Positions 59,740 through 64,000 of a stretch of DNA of 64,000 bases are shown here, in pieces. The position numbers and the translations under genes are program-made. Origin of the DNA: RH-AL1 sp965198485. GTDB lineage: Bacteria; Pseudomonadota; Alphaproteobacteria; Rhizobiales; Beijerinckiaceae. The stretch lies in the NCBI GenBank assembly GCA_965198485.1, contig CBDAPQ010000005.1:558001-622000 (forward strand), written 5' to 3'. The first letter of the stretch is position 1, and each line of letters starts with the position of its first letter. The notes beneath the pieces were generated by a model, which saw only the letters and a list, made by a program, of their open reading frames with translations, was not told the DNA's origin and did not search any database.

Positions 59740-59814
59740 GGACGGGCGGCTTCCTCGGGCTTATTGCGGCGTCTTCTTCGGACTGCCGACCTTGGCGCCC
59801 AATGAGTTGCAATT

Positions 59815-60378
59815 ATGACTGATCACGCCGCCTCGGAGAAGCTGCCGGATGGCCGCCTGCAATCGCTGATGGCCGCGGTCGGCGGGCTGGAGGCGCGCGG
59901 GCCGGCGCCGGTCCACCTCTGGCATCCGCCCTTCTGCGGCGACATCGCCATGCGCATCGCCGCCGACGGCACCTGGTTCTACCAGGGCACGCCGATCACG
60001 AGGGCACCGCTGGTGCGGCTGTTCGCCTCCGTGCTGCGCAAGGATGCCGAGCGCTTCGTGCTGGTGACCCCGGTCGAATGCCTGGGCATCGAGGTCGAGG
60101 ACGCGCCCTTCTCTGCCGTCGCCATGGCCGAGCACGGGGGCAGGCTCAGCTTCGTCACCAACCTCGGCGACGAGGTCGAGGCCGGGAACGAACACCCGCT
60201 GCGCTTCGAGACGGAAGTCGACGGCGGGGTGAAGCCCTACGTGCTGGTGCGCGGCGGCCTTTGGGCGCGGCTGACGCGTTCCCTTGCGATCGATCTGCTC
60301 GACCGTGCCGAGGAAAAGGACGGAACGCTCACGATCCGTTCCGGCGCGGCGGTGTTTCCCATCGCCAAGCCGGAATGA
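59815..60378 (+). CDS. DUF1285 protein
   Basis: The 187-residue protein matches DUF1285: PVHLWHPPFCGDIAMRIAAD, GTWFYQGTPITRAPLVRLFA, SVLRKDAERFVLVTPVEC and KPYVLVRGGLWARLTRS. The family is widespread in alphaproteobacteria and its biochemical function is unknown. It often lies upstream of a NUDIX hydrolase and a CCA-adding enzyme, as here, so it may be linked to RNA or nucleotide housekeeping. It is separated from NUDIX by 186 bases that contain element B. Confidence 0.88.
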   Translation: MTDHAASEKLPDGRLQSLMAAVGGLEARGPAPVHLWHPPFCGDIAMRIAADGTWFYQGTPITRAPLVRLFASVLRKDAERFVLVTPVECLGIEVEDAPFSAVAMAEHGGRLSFVTNLGDEVEAGNEHPLRFETEVDGGVKPYVLVRGGLWARLTRSLAIDLLDRAEEKDGTLTIRSGAAVFPIAKPE

Positions 60379-60520
60379 ATCGAATACCGACGCGCATCCT
60401 ACCCTGTTCAACGAGGGAGGGGACGGCCGAAAGCGATGGAGAGGGCTGCCACCGAGATCACGTTCACCATGCGATCCCTGTCACCAAAGGCCAGGCATTG
60501 AAGCGGTGGCCGCTTCCTCA

Positions 60521-60564
60521 ACCATGCTACACATGGTCCCCCTCCCCCCTCCGCGGAGGAGGAT
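60521..60564 (+). repeat. Dispersed element B, copy 3
   Basis: The sequence accatgctacacatggtccc, then cctcccccctccgcggagga, matches the copies near 12061 and 12200. Its terminal ggaggagga supplies the Shine-Dalgarno sequence directly before the TTG start of the NUDIX gene. Confidence 0.65.
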
Positions 60565-61200
60565 TTGATAGCTGACGCCGTCTTCGCCCGCGTCGCGGCG
60601 CGGATCGAGCGCGACCTGGCGGAGGACGCGCTCGATATCACCGTGACCCCGCCTTTCGGAGACCATTCCCTCAACGAGTGGGTAGTCGAGCCTGCCTTCC
60701 TGAGTGGCGCGCGGGCGGCCGCCGTGCTGATCGGTCTGGTGCCGCGGCCCGAAGGCGTAAGTGTGATCCTGACCCAGCGCACCGCCGGCCTGCGCGACCA
60801 TGCCGGGCAGATCGCCTTTCCCGGCGGCAAGATCGATCCCGGCGACGCTACACCCGCCCACGCGGCGTGCCGCGAGGCCACCGAGGAGATCGGCCTCGAT
60901 CCGGCCTGCATCACCGTCCTCGGCCACCTCGGCGGTTATCTCACCCGCACCGGCTTCCGCATCATTCCGGTGGTGGCGCGCATCGAAACGCCCTTCGCGC
61001 TTCGGCTCAATCCAGCGGAAGTGGTCGAGGCTTTCGAGGTGCCCCTCGCGTTCCTGATGGATCCGGCCAACCACCGGCTGGCGGAGCGCGAGTGGCAGGG
61101 CAAGACGCGCTATTTCTACTCGATCGAGTTCGGCGAGCGCCGGATCTGGGGTGTCACCGCCGGCATCCTCCGCGTCTTCTACGAGAGGCTTCACGGATGA
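60565..61200 (+). CDS. NUDIX CoA pyrophosphatase-like hydrolase
   Basis: The 211-residue protein contains a NUDIX box (GGKIDPGD, then REATEEIGL) preceded by the UPF0035/CoA-pyrophosphatase motif (LTQRTAGLRDHAGQIAFPGG). It probably hydrolyses coenzyme A derivatives or related nucleotides in the cytoplasm. The start is TTG 60565 with GGAGGAGG from the repeat element immediately upstream. Its stop overlaps the next gene by ATGA, and the order NUDIX-DUF6111-CCA transferase is common in Hyphomicrobiales. Confidence 0.9.
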   Translation: MIADAVFARVAARIERDLAEDALDITVTPPFGDHSLNEWVVEPAFLSGARAAAVLIGLVPRPEGVSVILTQRTAGLRDHAGQIAFPGGKIDPGDATPAHAACREATEEIGLDPACITVLGHLGGYLTRTGFRIIPVVARIETPFALRLNPAEVVEAFEVPLAFLMDPANHRLAEREWQGKTRYFYSIEFGERRIWGVTAGILRVFYERLHG

Positions 61201-61457
61201 TCCGCGTGCTCCCCCGCCTGCTCCTCTTCTTCCTCGTGCCGTTCCTGCTCTACCTACTGTGGCTGGCGGCACGGCTGCAGAACCCGCTCGTCTTCGATCG
61301 CTGGACGCGCAAGGTGCTGGTGCCGCTCTCGCTGGCCGGGCTCGGCTGCGTCCTCGCCGGCCTCGTCCTGATCGGTGTCACCGCGCCGCGCTACGAGGGC
61401 GGCTACCTGCCGGCTCATGTCGAGAACGGCCGCATCGTGCCCGGCCGCATGCAGTGA
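61197..61457 (+). CDS. DUF6111 small membrane protein
   Basis: The 86-residue protein has two hydrophobic helices (RLLLFFLVPFLLYLLWLAAR and VPLSLAGLGCVLAGLVLIGV) joined by a basic loop and followed by a conserved tail (PRYEGGYLPAHVENGRIVPG). This is the DUF6111 pattern. It should be an inner-membrane protein of unknown role. ATG 61197 overlaps the NUDIX stop, and its own stop overlaps the GTG of the next gene. Confidence 0.85.
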   Translation: MIRVLPRLLLFFLVPFLLYLLWLAARLQNPLVFDRWTRKVLVPLSLAGLGCVLAGLVLIGVTAPRYEGGYLPAHVENGRIVPGRMQ

Positions 61458-62677
61458 CGCCCACGCGCGTCCTGCTGGCCGATCCCGGCCTCGCCCGCGT
61501 CCTCGCGCTGCTGAACGGCGACGGCGAGCAGGCCCGCGTGGTGGGTGGTGCCGTGCGCAACGCGCTGATGGGCCGGCCGCACACCGACCACGACGTGACA
61601 ACGACGGCGGTTCCCGACGTGGTGGTCGCCCGCGCCAGGGCGGCCGGGTTGCGCACCATACCGACCGGCATCGCCCACGGCACCGTCACCGTGCTGGCCG
61701 AGGGTCGGCCTTTCGAGGTGACCACCTTGCGCGAGGACGTCGAGACCGACGGGCGCCACGCGGTGATCCGCTTCGGCCGCGACTTCGAGCAGGACGCGAT
61801 GCGCCGCGACTTCACGATCAACGCGCTGAGCGTCGACCTCGAAGGCCGCATCCACGACTATACCGGAGGCCTCGACGACCTCGCGGCGGAACGCGTGCGT
61901 TTCATCGGTGATCCGGCCACGCGCATCCGCGAGGACTACCTGCGCACGCTCCGCTTCTTCCGCTTTTCCGCAGAATACGCCGGCGGCGATCTCGATCCGG
62001 ATGGGCTGGCGGCGACGGTGGCCGAGCGCGACGGGCTGGCCCGACTGTCGCGCGAGCGCGTGCGCCAGGAGTTGCTGAAGCTCGTCGCCGCGCGCCGCGC
62101 GCCCGAAGCGGTGGCGGCGATGAGCGAGGCCGGTTTGCTGGGGCCGCTGCTGACCGGCGTGCCGCAGCCGCGCCGTCTCGCCCGTCTCGTGGCGATCGCC
62201 TCGGAGGCCGGCGCGCTTCCGCGCCTCGCCGCGCTCGGCGTGACCGTGCGCGAGGATGCCGAGCGCCTGCGCGAGGTGCTGAAGCTTTCCAATGCGGAGG
62301 CGGCGCGGCTGGCCGCGGCGGCCGAGGCGCTGGTGCGGCTGCACGGTGGTGTCGAGCCGCCCTCGCCGCGTCTTTTGCGCGAACTCCTGTTCGACCACGG
62401 CCGCTCCGGCGCCGGCGACGGCGTGCTCCTGGCCTGGGCGGAAAGCGGCGCACCGGTCGACGACGTGGGCTGGGCGGCGGCGCGGCGTTTCCTCGCCGAT
62501 ACGCCGGAGCCGCGCCTTCCCTTCTCCGGCTCAGACCTCATTGCCCGCGGCATCCCCGCCGGCAAGCCGCTCGGCGCGGCGTTGAAGCGCCTCCAAGCGG
62601 CCTGGATCCGCGCCGGCTTTCCGCAGGATCCGCACACGCTGGCCGAGCTGTTGGAGCGGGCGATGTCGCAGAGCTGA
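61454..62677 (+). CDS. cca: CCA tRNA nucleotidyltransferase / poly(A) polymerase family
   Basis: The 407-residue class II nucleotidyltransferase adds or repairs the 3' CCA of tRNAs. It shows the flexible GGAVRNALMG loop followed by the DHD catalytic aspartates, RRDFTINAL, the RNA-binding YLRTLRFFRFSAEYA and the helical C-terminus. The start is GTG 61454, overlapping the DUF6111 stop as GTGA; the extended upstream frame is a shadow. Poly(A) polymerases share this fold, but context and motifs fit the CCA enzyme. Confidence 0.9.
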   Translation: MTPTRVLLADPGLARVLALLNGDGEQARVVGGAVRNALMGRPHTDHDVTTTAVPDVVVARARAAGLRTIPTGIAHGTVTVLAEGRPFEVTTLREDVETDGRHAVIRFGRDFEQDAMRRDFTINALSVDLEGRIHDYTGGLDDLAAERVRFIGDPATRIREDYLRTLRFFRFSAEYAGGDLDPDGLAATVAERDGLARLSRERVRQELLKLVAARRAPEAVAAMSEAGLLGPLLTGVPQPRRLARLVAIASEAGALPRLAALGVTVREDAERLREVLKLSNAEAARLAAAAEALVRLHGGVEPPSPRLLRELLFDHGRSGAGDGVLLAWAESGAPVDDVGWAAARRFLADTPEPRLPFSGSDLIARGIPAGKPLGAALKRLQAAWIRAGFPQDPHTLAELLERAMSQS

Positions 62678-62711
62678 CCTTGCATGCTCAGCGAAGCGCA
62701 AGGGAATGCGC

Positions 62712-63587
62712 CTACCAGATCGCGCCGGGCAAAGCGTCGAGCGGAAGCACGAGGAAGCGCCGCCCCGCGGCGTCCTTCTCCGGCAGCCGGCCGGCATTGA
62801 TGTTTACCTGCAGCGCGTGGAGGATCAGCCGGGGCATCGGGAGCGTCCGATCGCGCGCCTCGCGCAGCGCGACGAAAGCCTCGACACCGATGCCGCCGCC
62901 CGCGTGGATGTTGCCGGCCTTCTGCTCGCCGACGGTGCTCTCCCAGCGCGGCTCCCGCCCGCCCTGACCGTAATCGTGGCCGACGAACAGCCGCGTCGTG
63001 TCGGGTAAAGCGAGAATGCGCTCGATGGAAGCGTGGAGCCGCGCAGCGCTACCGCCCGGGAAATCGGCGCGCGCGGTGCCGGTATCTGGCATCAGCAGCG
63101 TGTCGTGGATAAAGGCCGCATCCCCGACCACGAAGCTGATCGAGGCCAACGTGTGGCCCGGCGAGTGCAGCACGCGGACCGGCAGGTTACCGATGGAAAA
63201 GGTATCATCGTCCTCGAAGAGGCGATCCCATTGCGAGCCGTCGCAGCGGAAATCACGGAAGCCATAGATCTCGGCCCAGAGCGCCTGGACGTCGCGGATG
63301 CGGGCGCCGGTGGCAATAGGCGCCCCGATGCGCTGCTTGAGGTAGGCGGCGGCGGAGAGATGGTCGGCATGGGGATGGGTGTCGAGGATCCAAGCAAGCG
63401 TCAGATCGTGGGCCTTGACGTGGGCGAGCAACGCGTCGGCCGATGTCGTGGCGACCGAGCCGGATTTCTCGTCGTAGTCGAGGATAGGGTCTATGATCGC
63501 GCAGCGCCCTGTGACGGGGCATGCGACGACGTATTGGACGCTGGAGGTGCGGACGTCGTGAAAGCCCTGGACGATGGGGGTCGGCAT
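62712..63587 (-). CDS. Metallo-beta-lactamase-fold hydrolase, persulfide-dioxygenase-like
   Basis: The 291-residue protein has the metal-binding motif THPHADHLSAA, a second His in HSPGHTLASISF, Asp in IHDTLLMPDTGTARADFPGG, and a third His in FVGHDYG. The pattern ADFPGG and the C-terminal region resemble ETHE1/Blh-type persulfide dioxygenases that oxidise glutathione persulfide during sulfide detoxification. The substrate is inferred from the family. It is convergent with the cca gene and divergent from acs. Confidence 0.82.
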   Translation of the reverse strand: MPTPIVQGFHDVRTSSVQYVVACPVTGRCAIIDPILDYDEKSGSVATTSADALLAHVKAHDLTLAWILDTHPHADHLSAAAYLKQRIGAPIATGARIRDVQALWAEIYGFRDFRCDGSQWDRLFEDDDTFSIGNLPVRVLHSPGHTLASISFVVGDAAFIHDTLLMPDTGTARADFPGGSAARLHASIERILALPDTTRLFVGHDYGQGGREPRWESTVGEQKAGNIHAGGGIGVEAFVALREARDRTLPMPRLILHALQVNINAGRLPEKDAAGRRFLVLPLDALPGAIW

Positions 63588-63810
63588 GGCATGGTCCTAG
63601 ACCGCGCTGCCGGCACGCACATGATGTGCCGAGCAGGCAAACCTGCGTCCGGAAACGCGTCGAAGAGGAACCCGGCGCTTGTAATTGACGCAATCTTCCG
63701 CCGCGAATCGTCAAAAGCGGGATGTGCGGCGTACGGCAGCGCGGTTATGTGAGGTCGACGCGGAACCGCAGCGTCCGCGACCGACAAAGCATCAAAGCCG
63801 GGAGACAAAC

Positions 63811-64000
63811 GTGATCGAGACGTATCAGGTGCCAAAGGTCGTCGCCGCCCACGCCCTGATCGACAAGGGCCGCTACGACGCGATGTACAAGCGATCGATC
63901 GACGATCCCGACGGCTTCTGGGGCGAGCACGGCAAGCGCATCGACTGGATCAGGCCCTACACGCGGGTGATGGACTGCTCCTACGATCCCGCGAACGTCT
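63811..64000 (+). CDS. acs: Acetyl-CoA synthetase, 3' end missing
   Basis: From GTG 63811, preceded by GGGAGA at 63800-63805, the frame stays open to the end of the window. The 63 residues visible match the N-terminus of acetyl-CoA synthetase: AAHALIDKGRYDAMYKRSID, GFWGEHGKRIDWIRPYTRV and CSYDPANV. The full protein is normally about 650 residues and activates acetate to acetyl-CoA via acetyl-AMP. Only the N-terminal domain is present, so catalytic motifs cannot be checked. Confidence 0.85.
   Translation, partial: MIETYQVPKVVAAHALIDKGRYDAMYKRSIDDPDGFWGEHGKRIDWIRPYTRVMDCSYDPANV

Overview
The window is GC-rich, gene-dense chromosomal DNA from an alphaproteobacterium, most likely of the order Hyphomicrobiales (Rhizobiales). 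The evidence is the gene content: a leuS-lptE pair, an NdvA-type glucan exporter, ornithine-lipid acyltransferases, class I PHA synthase, an alphaproteobacterial-type cellulose operon with bcsS and bcsN, DUF1285 and DUF6111 proteins, and MoxR-DUF58-DUF4159 genes. GTG and TTG starts and overlapping stop/start codons are frequent. I see no tRNA, rRNA, CRISPR array, transposase or phage structural gene. leuS is cut by the left edge and an acetyl-CoA synthetase gene by the right edge.

Layout. 1-6.4 kb: leuS (partial), lptE, a small inserted module with a broken DUF2442 gene and a duplicated lptE 3' end, an RluD-type pseudouridine synthase, and a glucan ABC exporter. 6.8-10.5 kb: a PhoR-like histidine kinase behind olsA, the divergent olsB, and an exported DsbA-like thioredoxin. 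10.6-13.2 kb: ilvE, a MarR regulator, a YaiI-type DUF188 protein, and a protein with two DUF3126 units. 13.2-15.5 kb: divergent senB (selenosugar synthase family) and senA (selenoneine synthase family). 15.7-21.9 kb: gltB-gltD. 22-24.4 kb: a small exported protein and phaC. 24.7-31.5 kb: a three-gene transglutaminase / permuted ATP-grasp-alpha-E / transglutaminase operon of unknown function. 31.6-35.7 kb: a PAS_5 protein, a membrane protein with a ClpP-like domain, and an exported TPR-type protein. 36.2-40 kb: a large GH63-like glycosidase and a glucose/ribitol-dehydrogenase-like SDR. 40.05-41.5 kb: an AT-richer islet with an unknown beta-rich protein and an XRE regulator. 41.5-54.6 kb: a seven-gene cellulose operon (bcsS-A-B-Z-TPR-bcsN-response regulator) and a divergent hybrid histidine kinase. 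54.8-59.7 kb: moxR-DUF58-BatA/DUF4159. 59.8-62.7 kb: DUF1285, NUDIX, DUF6111 and a tRNA nucleotidyltransferase. 62.7-64 kb: a persulfide-dioxygenase-like metallohydrolase and acs (partial).

Functional themes are envelope and exopolysaccharide biology (LPS transport, glucan export, ornithine lipids, cellulose), storage and central metabolism (PHA, glutamate synthase, acetyl-CoA synthetase), and a probable selenoneine pathway. Short palindromic repeat families lie in several intergenic gaps. One of them appears to have extended the 3' end of marR and to supply the ribosome-binding site of the NUDIX gene. The most interesting loci are senA/senB, the transglutaminase/ATP-grasp operon, the islet at 40-41.5 kb, and the insertion at the end of lptE.
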